This document shows positions 11,525-22,859 of a stretch of 64,000 bases of DNA, piece by piece (positions within the stretch are counted from its first letter, which is position 1; each line of letters starts with the position of its first letter). This DNA is from Rattus norvegicus. Taxonomy: Eukaryota > Chordata > Mammalia > Rodentia > Muridae. The stretch covers positions 49,630,039-49,694,038 of the forward strand of contig NC_086026.1 of NCBI RefSeq assembly GCF_036323735.1. Direction: 5' to 3'. Position numbers and translations under genes: made by a program. The notes beneath the pieces were generated by a model. The model was not told where the DNA came from. It saw nothing but the letters and a program-made list of their open reading frames with translations, and searched no databases.

Positions 11525-11550
11525 TTTTATTTTATTTTATTTTATTTTAT
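11525..11550. repeat. (TTTTA)n microsatellite
   Basis: Five TTTTA units. Confidence 0.9.
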
Positions 11551-13380
11551 TCGGAGTCTTGGTCTCCTCCAAGCCCCTGGTGCTGTATACTGTCTTACCC
11601 AACAAAAACAATGACTGGAGTTTCTTGCCTCATCCACAGATAGGGCCTGGAAAAGTAACAGAGGTCACATTCAGCTGGAACAGACCACTTCCACACACCC
11701 AGGACTCTTGACCAAAGCAAGTCCAGAAACCGTATACTCGAAAGTCAGGGTCCACGGAAGGATTTGGCCAACTAGAGTAACTCAAGGGAGAATCCAAGAT
11801 TTTAAACTTCACCTCCCCAGTGGGGGTTCTTCCCCAACAGCAGAGGCTTGGGCCTCCTCCTGACCTTGCTAAGTCACTCCAAGCAAATAGTTCTGTATCT
11901 GGAGCAGAAAATGGATGGCCAGATCCCTGAGGCCCTCCCTGTATCTCAGACTCTGGCCACGGTTCCTCTGCCCATTCCTTCTCCAGGGCAGCAAACCTAG
12001 CTGCAGCAGCCTGGCAGTCAGACTGGCAAGCCTCTAGTTGCTGGCAAAACTGGGGCAGAGCGGTGCTGCAGTCACACGCTGGGGAATCAAAGCTCCAAGC
12101 TCAGGCAGGAGAGTCATCAGGCGCTGAGAGTGTTATATTTAAGGAGCATTTTTGGAGGTCAGGAAGCAAGCAAGAGAGGAACGCTTGGGGGGGGGGGGAG
12201 CGCAGCCTCCCAAACACTCCATTTCAACAACAAGCCTCTCCTCATCCCCTAGCCAGAATCCTCTTCCAAACTCCAAATTGTAGTCAATAGGGCTGTGTGA
12301 GGGGCCGGCAGATGGCCAGGACTGCACTGATCAGGTGCTCCCTACCACTTCCCTGTTCCTCCCCTTCTACCCTCCTCCTCCCTGCCTCACCACTCCCCAC
12401 CCTCTGCCACTATTAGTCACAGACTCTGGGGTGACAGTGTGGGCTGTAGGCATTGGCCTTGCCTTCTGGTCTGTCCATCTGTGTCAGCACCCAAGCCTGG
12501 AGCCTCCTGAGCAGCCCCCTTGTCCTTAGTACCCTTGGTGCACAGTCCAGCCCTCTAGCTCCACAGTCCAGGGAGGGAGCTAATACCTTGCACAAAGCTG
12601 GGAGAGGTCAATAGACCTATGGGCAGAGTAAGCCAGGCTTTTTGTGTCCGTGTTTCCTTCTATCTCTGTGACCCTAAGGATTCACAGAAGGTCTTGAAGT
12701 TGAATCTTTTCTTTTTTCTTCAGAAAAAAAAAGACAAAAAAATCACTTTCGTCTCTGCTTCCCCTTCACAATCTGTTAATCCAGAATGTTCCTTCAGGCA
12801 ACAACAGCAGGATCAGAGCCAAAACCAGACTCCAATCAACTCCAGCTTCCATCCTGCCCCCAGAAAAGGGAAAGCAGGACCGGAATGCCAAGGACAGGCA
12901 ACCAACCACTCCGACCACCCCGGTGAGGGGTGCAGACATAGTGTCTTGTGAACCTCACTGTGACCCAGAAGAGTTTCCAATATTGAACAGCTAAACAGGA
13001 AAGGGTTAACATTTGTTCAAAGGAGAAACCAGGGTTTGGTGTTGTCCAGTTCTTTTCACAACATTACCAGCTATCACTGGCTCCTGGGTGAGTGCACACC
13101 AGGTCCTCTGCCTCACAGGTCCAGCATACAGGACTCCATCAACCTTGGATACAACATTCCCAGAAAAAGCTGCATGTTTACAGAACGAGCTCAGACTTCA
13201 CTTCCTCAAACAATACAACTGTACATGGTGTTCACATTGCATTAGGTACTGTAAGCAGCCTAGATATGACATAATATGAGTACATTTATATCCAAGCATA
13301 CCACTTTACACAGGAGACCTGGTCACTGGTAGATCTGAGGGTATCATGGGACTAGGCTCCTGAGCAAGTTCAAGAAAAAC
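11551..13380. other. Single-copy stretch with G and A runs
   Basis: It holds a G12 run at 12187-12198 and A-rich interruptions near 12723-12740. I recognise no gene or transposon in this 1.8 kb. Confidence 0.4.
12187..12198. repeat. (G)12 run
   Basis: An uninterrupted G12 mononucleotide run, likely unstable in length and error-prone in sequencing. Confidence 0.95.
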
Positions 13381-13772
13381 TGTTACGAAAGTTGAAATGA
13401 GAAGGGCCCCTATAGGCTCACATATTTGAATATTTGGTCCCCAGTTGGTGGACTGTTTGGGAAGGATTAAGGGGTGTGGCCTTGTTAGAAGAGGTGCGTC
13501 ATCAGAGTGGACTTTGAGCTTTTAAAATCCTACATCATTCCCAGTTAGCTCTCTTTCTTCTGGTGTTTCTTTCTGCCTCATACTTGTGGATCAGATGTAA
13601 AAGTTCTCAGTTGCCGCTCCAGCGCCTACCTGTCTTGAGGCCATGCTCCACTTCATGATGATTGTAGACTTCAACCCTTTGAAAATGTAAAAAAGCTCCC
13701 AATGAACTCTCTATTTATTAGTTGTTTTGGTCATGGTGTCTCTTCGCAGCAGTAGAAAAAATAACCAAGACA
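13381..13772 (+). mobile_element. MaLR-type solo LTR (MT/ORR1 group)
   Basis: It begins TGTTACGAAAG and ends in an ACCAAGACA-type terminus. Between these is the usual MaLR layout: 'cccctataggctcacat', 'gaatatttggtccccag', 'gggtgtggccttgttaga', 'ttgttttggtcatggtgtct' and 'cttcgcagcagtagaa'. This nonautonomous ERVL-related LTR has no internal sequence beside it. The exact subfamily was not determined. Confidence 0.75.
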
Positions 13773-13952
13773 GTAGTCATTGGTAAAAATGGGAAAAGCT
13801 AAAAGTTAAAGGGATACCTAGGACTGCAGGACTTCTGCCCTCTCTAGCCTCGGACCTTCTCTTGCCTGGTGACGCAGAGATGATCTGCTACACCCGTGCA
13901 GGCTGAGAACCCAGCTAAGCTACTCCTCTTCCCTGCTCTTGACATAGCTGGG

Positions 13953-13990
13953 GTTTTTTTTGTTTGTTTGTTTGTTTGTTTGTTTTGTTT
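13953..13990. repeat. (GTTT)n tract at the tail of a B1
   Basis: Repeated GTTT units form the reversed A-rich tail of the adjacent minus-strand B1. Confidence 0.9.
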
Positions 13991-14137
13991 TATCTTCTTT
14001 TGTTTTAGTTTTTGGTTTTTTGGTTTTTGAAGACAAGGAAGGTATTACTCTGTAGCCCAGGCTAGCCTTGAGGTTATCTTCCTACTTCTGTTTCCTGAGT
14101 ACTGAGATTAAAAGGGTAAGCCATGACACCCAGCCTG
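13960..14137 (-). mobile_element. B1 SINE
   Basis: Inverted B1 order: T-rich tail, 'gaagacaaggaaggtattac', 'tagcccaggctagccttgag', 'gagtactgagattaaaaggg' and 'ccatgacacccagcctgg'. Confidence 0.8.
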
Positions 14138-14920
14138 GCATTCCCCTTCCAAGGAAACTGGCTTGATGGACACAAGAATGTCACCAGTTCTGTCAGAGGA
14201 ACTCTCAAAGAGGACCCCATGCCACACCCAAGAGGATCCATCCCACATTCTCATCCCCTTCCAAAACCTCTCCCACTTCCCAAAGGCCCACCTGTTACCT
14301 CGAGGTTGGTTTATGTGCATGCCAAACATATCCCCATGTCTTGGCTCATAAGACCTCTTCTCCCCATGGACAGAGGGCAGCTCCAAGAAGGCCGGAACCT
14401 GGTCATCAGACTCGCCACAGAAACCCTACCCCACCACCAAAGAAAGAGACGCTGGCCTCCCTTCACCATTGTAGCTATACACACAGAAGAAACACACGTG
14501 TCCCATGTCAGAAGGAAGAACCAGGCAGGTTTCTACTAGCCTGCTGCTCCTCTACGCTCAGGAGAACCTCCAGGTGAATCACAGTTAGAAGTCAGGTAGG
14601 GCCTCACAGACTCTGATTCCCTAGGGAGGGAACACCTATCCACCCACACACAACAGCTGCCTGCTCTCCTACCCATGTGAGGAGTTCTTTTTAATTAAGA
14701 TACATGAGCGAGAATGACAAATAAATTGAGTGTTACTCATTTCCACAGTCCAAGGATATGGTGAAGGAATCTCTTGTTGACAGAGAAGTGGCTTGTTCTT
14801 AAAACCAACCTCGAGGGGCACATTCTCAACTGACCTTCTTATGAAATATAACGCAGTGAGCAGACACCTGTGGGGCCCATGCCCTGACTTACTTATGTAA
14901 CAGAACTGGTAAAAGGGGGA
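14138..14920. other. Single-copy stretch, nothing recognised
   Basis: No transposon or exon was recognised. The plus-strand open frame of 138 codons at 14123-14539 begins in a B1 and lacks coding character. Confidence 0.35.
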
Positions 14921-14924
14921 TTTA

Positions 14925-15072
14925 CTGGGGGAAGGGAGAGGAGTGAGGACCTGGAAAAAAGGGTAGGGACAGACAGACAGGAGCAGAGTCATGAGGGTAG
15001 AGAAGAGGGGGCCACAGAGAAGGAAAGGGTGAAAGAGAAGGCACTGGAGGTGGAAGAGAGGGTGGGGGAAGG

Positions 15073-15109
<37 letters not shown>
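14925..15109. repeat. Purine-rich tract ending in (GA)n
   Basis: About 150 bases of G/A-rich sequence lead into a pure (GA)17 block at 15075-15109. The opposite-strand Ser-Leu frames are artefacts. Confidence 0.9.
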
Positions 15110-15112
<3 letters not shown>

Positions 15113-15284
15113 TGAGGTGGCGAGCAGTCCTTTTATATCCAGCCCACACCTGGTGCATCTTGCAGATGATGACCTTAAGGTGTTGCTAGGTTCCTGGGAG
15201 AAGCCTGATGGAATTGCCTGTAAGCTAACAGACCCCAGACTCACCTTAGTCCCAGGGAAGTATACCAGATTTAGCAACCAGATT

Positions 15285-15440
15285 CTAGAATCAGACTTCA
15301 GTCCACATCCATACCTCACAGCCAAGTGCCCTTTAAGAAAGCTTGCTTATTTCTCTAAGCCTCAGACCCTTCACCTACTCAAAAGGGCAGTGGCACCAGG
15401 CTCTTGGCAGTTCATAACACATATGGAGTAAGTAGGTGAT
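15285..15440 (+). mobile_element. MIR-like SINE, diverged
   Basis: The signature is weak: 'gattctagaatcagacttca', a gap, 'tttctctaagcctcag', then 'cacctactcaaaagggc'. This fits an old MIR copy on the plus strand. Confidence 0.45.
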
Positions 15441-16477
15441 GAAGCTTCCCAACCTCCATGGAGATTTCTAACCAGTGTCCCCAGATCCACCATCATGTGC
15501 CAGAAGGGCCAACTGCCCCCTGCTCTACTTCCTGACACGCGTTGTCTCTACCTTTTCCAAGTTTCTCCTGTTATGCGATTGTCACAGACCTGTACTGCCT
15601 TAAACGATACAACAGAACAACTGTTTAATAGCATTCCCGCAGCATTAAGTATTTACCAGGAACCTAGGTATTTTTGTGTCTTTTCGGTGCCGTGGTATTT
15701 ATTAGGTCAGCATTCACTGAATGGATGCTATGCTCGGGACTCAGGCACAGCATAACATTGCAAAGACGGCCTCCTTGAACTTTAACAAAAGGATAAGACA
15801 CAGCTTTAACTGAGTAACAAAGCTTGAAACAAAAGTTCCCAGGGAGAGGCCTATCTATTAAGACATATTCCCTGTGTCTTTCAAAATGGACACAGTTTGT
15901 AAACATGACGCTAATTTATCAGCTGAGGACTCATGGTGGTCCGCTCAGCTACCCTACACTAAGTCAGTTTGTGACAATTATTTCTCCATTAGTCTGGTCT
16001 TTGTTCGAGAGCGCTGGCCAAAAAAGGGTATCCAGTATTTGTTGACATCCTTTACTGAGATAGGCATTTTCCTACTTCCGTGGCAGGTCCAGAAATTGTG
16101 CTTGTTAATGCGTTCTGCTGCCATCACTGACAATAAACACTGGCTTCTTGGGATACCGCAGACTGAATTGAATGAGTATGGATTTTGAAATTTCTTTCTT
16201 TCTACCTTCGGGATATTTTCTTATTTCTGCCCAGGACTGAGAAGGCAGCCAGTGGCGTGTGTTGGCGGTGGTTAGAACCACCTAAGGGTTCTGATACTGC
16301 ATAGACTCTTTCACCATCCCAAAAGACATCAGACCAGCCTGCTACAAGGAAGTTAGTAGTTCAGCTTCTTCTGTCTTGTGGTTAGCAATCTTAGTAAATG
16401 AACCTGTAGCCTCTTATATTATACCACTGGCCATATTTAATGGTTCAAGGGCACCCAAATGCTGGTTTGGATCATGA
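15441..16477. other. Single-copy stretch, nothing recognised
   Basis: Overlapping short open frames on both strands at 15495-16188 have no coding signature and no splice context I would defend. Confidence 0.4.
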
Positions 16478-16618
16478 CGTTGGTTTGGTTTGGTTTGGTT
16501 TAGTTTGAGACAGGGTCTCAAAGTGTAGCCCTGGCTGCACTGGTCAGCTTCAAACTCATAGAAATGCTCCTGCTTCTGCCTCCCAAGTGCTAGGATTAAA
16601 GGTATCCACCCTACACCT
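16478..16618 (-). mobile_element. B1 SINE
   Basis: Inverted B1: a (GGTTT)n tail, 'gagacagggtctcaaagtgt', 'agccctggctgcactgg', 'tgcctcccaagtgctaggat'. Confidence 0.85.
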
Positions 16619-17457
16619 TTTACCCATGCTGGAGGTTGTACATGAACCCATGGAGAGCTTAGGAATAGTTAGGGAAACACAATAAATTTCAAAAGGATCG
16701 ATATATTTAATTCTTTAATTTTCAACAGTAGCTCCTTTTTAATTTCATGTTAAATTACTTTTTAAGTGTAAGTAGGGGCAGTGGTCATTTTATATCTTAG
16801 CATGGTTGCCCTTCGTGGATTCAAAAAAACATCTGGAAATGTCTCCCTGTGTGACTCAGAGGCCTCGTGATCAGCTACAGGTGCCTGAGAACTGAGACGG
16901 GGTCTTCTGAAAATCTCTGTGCTTTAATGCCATCTGGGTCACAGAGGTTCCCAATGAGACATGAATGCTTTAAGAATGCCTCGGAGGTAATGTTGATGGC
17001 CACCCAAGTTTATGTGAGCCATCTACAACCACTCCCTTGACCTCAGACACAGGTTTCATTGTTCCTGAACAGCTTAACCTAGATGGCTCATGGCACTCAA
17101 ACTGTCTCACTCCAGGTCTACACCTCCTGACTCCAACCTGATGTAATACTTCAATGAATGGCAGCATCATTATCAAGATATCCACTGAGAGACGGAGACC
17201 TCGCCTTCCGTTCTTTCCCTCTCGTCTCCCATTTAATTAGACTGTAAAGCCCAGTCAACCCTAGGTCCAAACCATGGCTAAATTTCTCTTCTGCCTCTGT
17301 TTGTTACCCGTGAGTCCTCCTCTTTCTATCTGCAGCTGTACTCTCTCCCACTTGGTCTTTACCTTTAACCCAACTATATTGAATAGTATATCTTTTCCTG
17401 TGGAAAGCAGAAGATGCCAGAAACTCTGTAGACTTAAAGCAAAAAGCATAATACTCA
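16619..17457. other. Unassigned stretch
   Basis: No family was recognised with confidence. The 17100-17440 part has the texture of an ancient, decayed interspersed repeat. Confidence 0.3.
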
Positions 17458-17623
17458 ATGGACCATGGTAGTGCCCACCTTTAACTCCAGCACTCAGTAG
17501 GTGGAGACAGGTGGACCTCTATGAGTTCAAGGCTAACCTGCTCTACAAGGTGAGTTCCAGGACAGCCAGGGCTACACAGAGAAGCCCTATCTCAATAAAC
17601 AAAAACAAACAAACAAACAAAGC
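17458..17623 (+). mobile_element. B1 SINE with (CAAA)n tail
   Basis: B1 order on the plus strand: 'tttaactccagcactcag', 'gagttcaaggctaacctg', 'ttccaggacagccagggc', 'tacacagagaagccctatct', then CAAA units. Confidence 0.92.
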
Positions 17624-17696
17624 CCATAAAGCTCAGTCCTCAAGGACTTCCTGCCCTAAAACAGAAAGAGCAACATGTTAAAAAATAAAATAAAAT

Positions 17697-17832
17697 GAGC
17701 CGGCATGATGGTTCATGCCTATAATCCTAGCAATGGCTAGACTAAGGTGGAGAGATTATTTTGAATATAAGACTAGTCTGAAGTACATACTGAGTTTCAG
17801 GATACCCTGGGCTATGTACCTCAAAAGAAAAT
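17697..17832 (+). mobile_element. Old B1/PB1-type SINE
   Basis: It starts 'gccggcatgatggttcatgc' with 'cctataatcctagcaatggc' and ends 'gataccctgggctatgtacc', an early diverged B1. Confidence 0.7.
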
Positions 17833-17995
17833 TCCATTGGTATGTAAATAAAATATCAAGACTGGAGCAAAATAAGGAAACAATCCCGTTTTTCTACCAG
17901 GGAGTGGGAGGGTCTTGCTCCTAAGCAGGTCTGATGATAGCTCAGAGTTCCTATCCCTAGTATTTTGGCTATCTCAGGATCTTATGAGGCTCTTG

Positions 17996-18126
17996 GAACA
18001 TTTCTATTCTGTACTTGTATTTCTCATTTAGTCTTCAACTTTGACTTCTACACACATGCTAAACCCCAACCATGGGGACACCTGCTTGCTGTGTCCCTCT
18101 GCTGTTTAGAAGGCCTCCATGGGAGA
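17996..18126. repeat. Local duplication, copy 1
   Basis: This roughly 130-bp segment matches 18660-18785 over its whole length, including 'gtatttctcattta'/'gcatttctcattta', 'cacacatgctaaa' and the shared 'cccaaccatgg'. The copies are about 660 bp apart in direct orientation and differ by substitutions and small indels, so the duplication is old. Confidence 0.85.
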
Positions 18127-18299
18127 GGAGGGGGACTGCATCCACATTAGAAGAATAATATAGGCTGGCCTGACCACTTAGCTCTCCCAGAGTCAAGGAC
18201 TGTACCTGGAGGGATCCATGGCCCCAGATACATAGGTAGCAGAGGATGGCCTTGCCTTACAACGGGAGGAGAGGCCCTTGGTCCCAGAGAGGCTTGATA

Positions 18300-18430
18300 C
18301 CCCAGCTTAGGAGGATGCTGTAGAGGTGGGGTGGGAAAGTGTGGGTGGGTGGGGGAGCACTCTCATACAGGCAAAGGGGAGGGGGGACTCCCATACAGGC
18401 AAGGGGGAGGGGGAGGGCAGATGTGGGAAT
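18300..18430. repeat. G-rich block with a ~28-bp tandem duplication
   Basis: G-rich DNA ('gggtgggtgggggag'). Within 18358-18414 the phrase 'catacaggcaa' followed by a GGGGAGGG run occurs twice in tandem. The block lies between the two copies of the local duplication. Confidence 0.7.
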
Positions 18431-18567
18431 GGGGGCTGGTGAAGGGGTAACTGGGAAGTGGGATATCATTTGAGATGTCAACTAATGGAATGATTAATTT
18501 TTTTAAAAAAGGAAAAAAAACTGCATTTTCAGTCCCAAAAAGCAATAAAATACATTTTCTACTCTGG

Positions 18568-18572
<5 letters not shown>

Positions 18573-18632
<60 letters not shown>
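18573..18632. repeat. (GA)30 microsatellite
   Basis: A pure GA tract of about 30 units, ending in GCGC. Confidence 0.97.
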
Positions 18633-18637
<5 letters not shown>

Positions 18638-18659
18638 CCATGAGCAGTGGCCATTAGTG

Positions 18660-18785
18660 AACATCCAACATTTCTACTCCGTGTTTGCATTTCTCATTTA
18701 CTCTTCAGCCCTGACTTCTGCACACATGCTAAAGCCCAACCATGGAGACACCTGCCTCTCTGCTGTTGAGAAGGTGTCCGTGAGC
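18660..18785. repeat. Local duplication, copy 2
   Basis: Second copy of the segment at 17996-18126. Both copies end near a 'gagaaggtgtcc'/'tagaaggcctcc' junction. Confidence 0.85.
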
Positions 18786-18789
18786 AGCT

Positions 18790-18960
18790 TCCATTGTGAC
18801 TATCAACCTGAACTCAGCAGTGTCCTTGAATCCCCATGGCAGCTCTACAGTCTGAATGTCGTTATTCACAAAGAAACAGACCAGCAAAAGCCACGGTAAC
18901 TTGCTCAAGCTCACAGAAATAGAGGATGGATGTGCTAGCATCTGCACTCAAAAACGTGTA
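18790..18960 (-). mobile_element. MIR SINE
   Basis: Inverted MIR core: 'cacaaagaaacagacc', 'cggtaacttgctcaagctca' followed by 'cagaaatagagga'. This is the equivalent of the conserved MIR 'gtaacttgcccaaggtcaca'. Confidence 0.65.
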
Positions 18961-19124
18961 CCCCCAGTCGTACCCCCAGTCATAGCTGTATCCACCATGA
19001 TGTAGCACCACTTTCCTGACCACCTCCTTCCCAGCCTGCCCAATCAAAAAGTACTTCTGTGCTCCCCCAGGGACAGCCATTTCTCTTCTGGCCTCATCGC
19101 TTGCTTTTTGTTTTGTGTTTGCTT

Positions 19125-19293
19125 TTCTTTGTTGTGGTTGCTTCAGCTTTTACAACAGGGTTTCTCTAGTCTGTAGTTCTGGCTGTTCTGGAAGTCTCTA
19201 TGAAGACCAGACCAGCCTTGAACTCACAGAGATCCACCTGCCTCTGCTTCCCAAGTACTGGGATGAAAAGTGCGCCAACATGCCCAGCTGGCT
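19125..19293 (-). mobile_element. B1 SINE
   Basis: Inverted B1: 'acagggtttctctagtctgt', 'gttctggctgttctgg', 'ttgaactcacagagatccac' and 'caagtactgggatgaaaagt'. Confidence 0.88.
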
Positions 19294-20769
19294 GCCATTA
19301 TCTTGTTTTGTCATAATCGGCTTACTTACCTGCCTTCCCCAAAAACTAGTGAGTGCCCACCCACCCCCAGGACCATGTGCTATTCTTCTCTGAAATACCT
19401 TCCCCGAATGAAGGACCCATAAATGCTTCTAGTCTCTCATCTCAAGAGATCAAAAACCTGTCTGTAAACACACCTTTACAGATAAAGGCATGAGACACCT
19501 CCACCTTAAACTGGAACCTTAAAGAAACGAAACAGGCAGTGTCACAAGAAGGGAGTCTCAGAATCCAGACTGCCGGAAGTGAAGCCACACCTCCAAGCCC
19601 TCCTCCAGGAAGTGAACAGAGTCAAATAAGGATGCTGTCATCGGGACTGGCCACGCCTCCTCAAAAAGCTATTTCTTTCTGTAGCAACGTAGCTCTCTCT
19701 GTGCGTTAGAGCTGGGGCAAATTCTGAAAGCAGAAACTCAGAAATAAAGCAGGGAGGGCTAAGGTAAGAGGGAGGAGCATTTACATGTATTTGGACCTCT
19801 GAGTCACAAGAGGAATTTTTACTCAGCTATTTGGAGGTTTTTTACACTCTCGTGGGCCCAGGGCATCCAGTCATAACATAGGCTCTTTGTATCTGGGCTT
19901 CAGGCTTTCTGCCTGGTCTATCCAATCAACCCCTTTATAGAAGCATCTTGAATCAGCTCGAGATTCCCCAGCTTTGAGTTATAAGCTCTCTGCAGAACCG
20001 GTGGAAACCACAGGTGATGTCTTCATAACACCCCACAGGTTATACTGTGCAAAGTCCCGCCTAGGAGTGCAGGAGGCTCATGGGCCTTGTACTCATATGT
20101 CAATTCATGGCTCAATGGTTCACGAGCCAAGATGAAAGATGCCGGAAATAACTGTTTGGATCAGAGAGGGTTAAAGAAGTCCTCAGATTGAATAGTTTCA
20201 GTTCCAGCAACTTCGTGGTCCAGGACCTGAGAGCAAAGGCTAACCTCAGGAATGATCCAGCTGAGTTCTGGTTCTACGGCAGGTGACCGGAAATGACCTG
20301 AGGTCTAGGCTAAGGTATAGAAAAACAGGGCTGTGTATGTTTCTGCCCCCACATGCAAATAAAGACACAGCATGACCGCATGTCTCCAAACTCACTCCGG
20401 AACTCTCCAGTGCCACTCCCATGCCATGCCTTGCCTAGACGTTACCCCACCTCCATGCCCTAATAGCTGGCAGGTTGATGACAAACCAATTACAGCCTCA
20501 AGAGCTAGATCTCTGGCCTCAGCATCACACAAATCGTGGACAGCGGCATCCCAGCCAGACAACAAACTGCTTACAGCAAACTCTTTCGGATCCAAACACA
20601 GCCCAGATGCCTGTTCTCATAACAGCCAATGCACACTGCCAAGGAGGGACATGGCCCAGCCCCTTATGCCATCCCATGTATTGATTGGTTATTTTAGTAT
20701 TCGTGAAAGTAGGGAAGGAGAGAAGCAGTCCTGGGTGATCTGTTCTTTCCCTTGCTCCTCCTCAAATGT
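19294..20769. other. Single-copy stretch
   Basis: No repeat was recognised. A minus-strand segment at 19330-19389 (60 nt) has a perfect CAG|GTAAGTAAG donor, an acceptable acceptor and one open phase-0 frame (RRIAHGPGGGW...). It does not fit the main exon chain and is only weakly supported. Confidence 0.3.
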
Positions 20770-20774
20770 GCAAC

Positions 20775-20930
20775 AGATTTCATCTGACGTAAACAACAGA
20801 TAAATGTCGTTTTCACCTTCATATAGGCTAAAAGGTGAAAGCTCAGAGAGGTTAAGTAACTTGCTTCCAATCGCACAGCATAGAGGAATGGAAGAATCAC
20901 TCAAGCCGACGATTCCGAGCGACCCGTCCA
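20775..20930 (-). mobile_element. MIR SINE
   Basis: Inverted MIR core is clear: 'gaaagctcagagaggttaag' then 'taacttgcttccaatcgcac'. Confidence 0.8.
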
Positions 20931-21902
20931 GACAGGTCTGCTTTCAGCATCCTGGCTGCTTGGACCTCCATTCGCACACTCTCTCCCATACACATCGCAG
21001 GGAACCCAATCTGCTCCAGAAGTCTGAGCCTCCTCCTGTCTTCCACCTCTGTAAGAATGGAGACTCAGCCCTCTGGCCAAACAGCGAGGCCCCCCCAGCA
21101 TAGGCCACAGTACAGGTGTCTCCTTGTACACAGGACAGGGGCTGGGGAAGGGCTGTTGTGACTTGCCTCCTCCAGTGCCCATCTACCACCAATGGCTCGG
21201 GCTCCTTGCTTGGACAAATAAACAGAAAAGCAGAATTCTAGTTGCCAGCAGCATCCAGAATAAGAACGCTACTCAACAACGCCCTCTGGTGTATCTGAGA
21301 CCACAGGCACAGCACCCAGCCACTGTTCCCCTTCAGGAGCTTGGGGAGGGGAAAGCGACTGTCACTCAAGCACCAAGGCCTCACCAGTCCCAAGGCCACT
21401 GTCTGCTGCTGCAGGATGAGCTGTCTCCACTCCTAAGGCTGTCCAGCCCACAACACCCCACCCAGCCCTCACACAAGAGCAAGGGGAAGAACACAGAAGT
21501 TGAGAGACTGTCTGGACGAGCCCGTGGATCAGGAGAGTGGGGAAGAGGCAGAGGAGGAAGACAGGGAACAGGAGAGCCAAAAGCAGACAGGATGAAGGTA
21601 AACAAAACAGAGAATAGCTAAAGAAAAAAAAAAAAAAGACATGGAAAGTGAGTCCAGGCAAACACTCCTATCCTCCTCCATTCACAGGTCTAATGCATTG
21701 ATAAGAGGAGGTGGGTGTGCTGTGTAGCACAAGACACACCCCTCCCCTCTCCTGAGGTCATTTCCCTCTCCTGACACAGTCCTGACTGCTCCTGAGTGCT
21801 GGGCTGAGGGAGAAGTGGGGGGGAAGAGAAAGTGAACCAAAGGCGGAACTCGCAGAGTGAAACCACTTACGCACAGTGCGGCCGGCAGCATTTCCATCCT
21901 AC
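20931..21902. other. GC-richer single-copy stretch
   Basis: Open frames exist on both strands (for example plus 21124-21621, 165 codons), but their composition is not convincing as coding and no splice frame supports them. An A-run lies near 21622. Confidence 0.35.
21278..21292 (-). promoter_or_regulatory. CTCF-like motif, imperfect
   Basis: The complement reads ACACCAGAGGGCGTT, which fits the CTCF core (AG-R-K-GGC) with two mismatches at the edges. It lies outside any recognised B2 element. Confidence 0.35.
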
Positions 21903-21946
21903 CTTTGCCGTCGCCATGTCGGCCGGATCCATGATCCCGGCTTGGC
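21903..21946 (-). CDS. Candidate exon C (44 nt), may carry a start codon
   Basis: Minus strand: acceptor tgctgctccccag|GCCAAGCC at 21946 and donor GCAAAG|GTAGGATG at 21903. CpG is enriched around it. It can be read two ways. As an internal exon entering at phase 2 it reads K-PSRDHGSGRHGDGK and leaves at phase 1, which fits the exons at 33.4 and 5.8 kb. As a first coding exon it has an ATG in fair Kozak context (GATCATGG, 21930-21932), reads MDPADMATAK and leaves at phase 0. The upstream donor at 22509 and CpG cluster at 22.9 kb favour an internal promoter feeding the second reading. I do not recognise the protein. Confidence 0.4.
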
Positions 21947-22508
21947 CTGGGGAGCAGCAGCACCATCCAGGGAGAAAAGGCAGAGTCACAAATGTCCACC
22001 CACAAAGAGGATGCCACCCCTCTGGAAGGAAGGCCAGGAGAATGAGACCCACTTCCACTCTCCAGAGGGCCCCCTGGTGCCTTTGGCAATGGAGGAAAAA
22101 ACCCTAGGGTTCCCAGCCAGTTGGGGAAGCAGGCAGTCAATATTGCCACATGCCCATGAGACCCAGTCAGTTCACTTCCCCTCCCCTGGTACTTGGTCTC
22201 AGAAGGGCAGTGTGGGTCTACCCAGGCTCCCCCTGCTGGGGGAGAGAATGCAGAGTGGAGGCCCTGCCCCAATCACTGCCAGCTGGTACCCAAGGAGCAC
22301 ATGTGGACCAAGGCTCCTGGAAGGTGCTGAGCCAGTGCGGGGGCAGGAGGAAGGGCGAAGGTGTGGGTTGGTGGGGGCAGGTGTTAAGGTGCAGGCACTC
22401 AAATGGAAGCAGGGGTCCTGTGCGAGGAGGAGCTGGAGGCACCGAGCTGAGTGGCACGGCCAAGTGGAGAAGGCGAAAAGAAAGGGACTCCCCCATGAAG
22501 CCACTCAC

Positions 22509-22660
22509 CTTGCAATAACATTCAGACTGACTGAGGCCTACACAGAAGCCAGGGGCGGGCTGTTCACACACCCCTAACTCCACTCCCAGAGACTCACAGC
22601 CTCTGTCTAAAGGTACATCAGAGCAGCAGGCAGCCAAGCTGGATCCGCAGAGGCCCCTAG
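22509..22660 (-). other. Candidate noncoding first exon (minus strand), donor at 22509
   Basis: The minus strand carries a consensus donor, ATTGCAAG|GTGAGTGG, at 22509/22508. Upstream on that strand are a GC box (GGGCGGG on plus, about 22554-22560) and an inverted CCAAT box (GATTGGC on plus, about 22678-22684). This is the order expected for a short 5' untranslated exon spliced to 21946. The 5' edge given is a guess. Confidence 0.28.
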
Positions 22661-22675
22661 CTCCGTTGGAGCAGC

Positions 22676-22686
22676 CTGATTGGCGG
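22676..22686 (-). promoter_or_regulatory. CCAAT box
   Basis: GCCAATCAGG read on the minus strand matches the NF-Y core. A TGACTTCA CRE-like half-site follows within 15 bases on plus. Confidence 0.4.
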
Positions 22687-22859
22687 AGCAGGATGACTTC
22701 ATCCAGCCCCATTCATCACTCTAGGTTTTCTGCCCAGCAGGGACAGTCAGCTCAGCTTGCAGCAACTACAGCTTCCTCTCTGGCCCTTAAAGCGGGCAGC
22801 TTGGGATAGGCTCTATCTGTCAGAGGGCCACTGAGCAAAGGGAACTGGCCAGAGTACTC

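Noticed and set aside
19330..19389. 60-nt minus-strand block with a perfect CAG|GTAAGTAAG donor
   Set aside because: The acceptor is mediocre and the only open frame does not fit its neighbours; probably chance.
21682..22272. 196-codon minus-strand open frame
   Set aside because: GC-rich DNA keeps frames open by chance. Only the 44-nt splice-flanked part (21903-21946) inside it has independent support.
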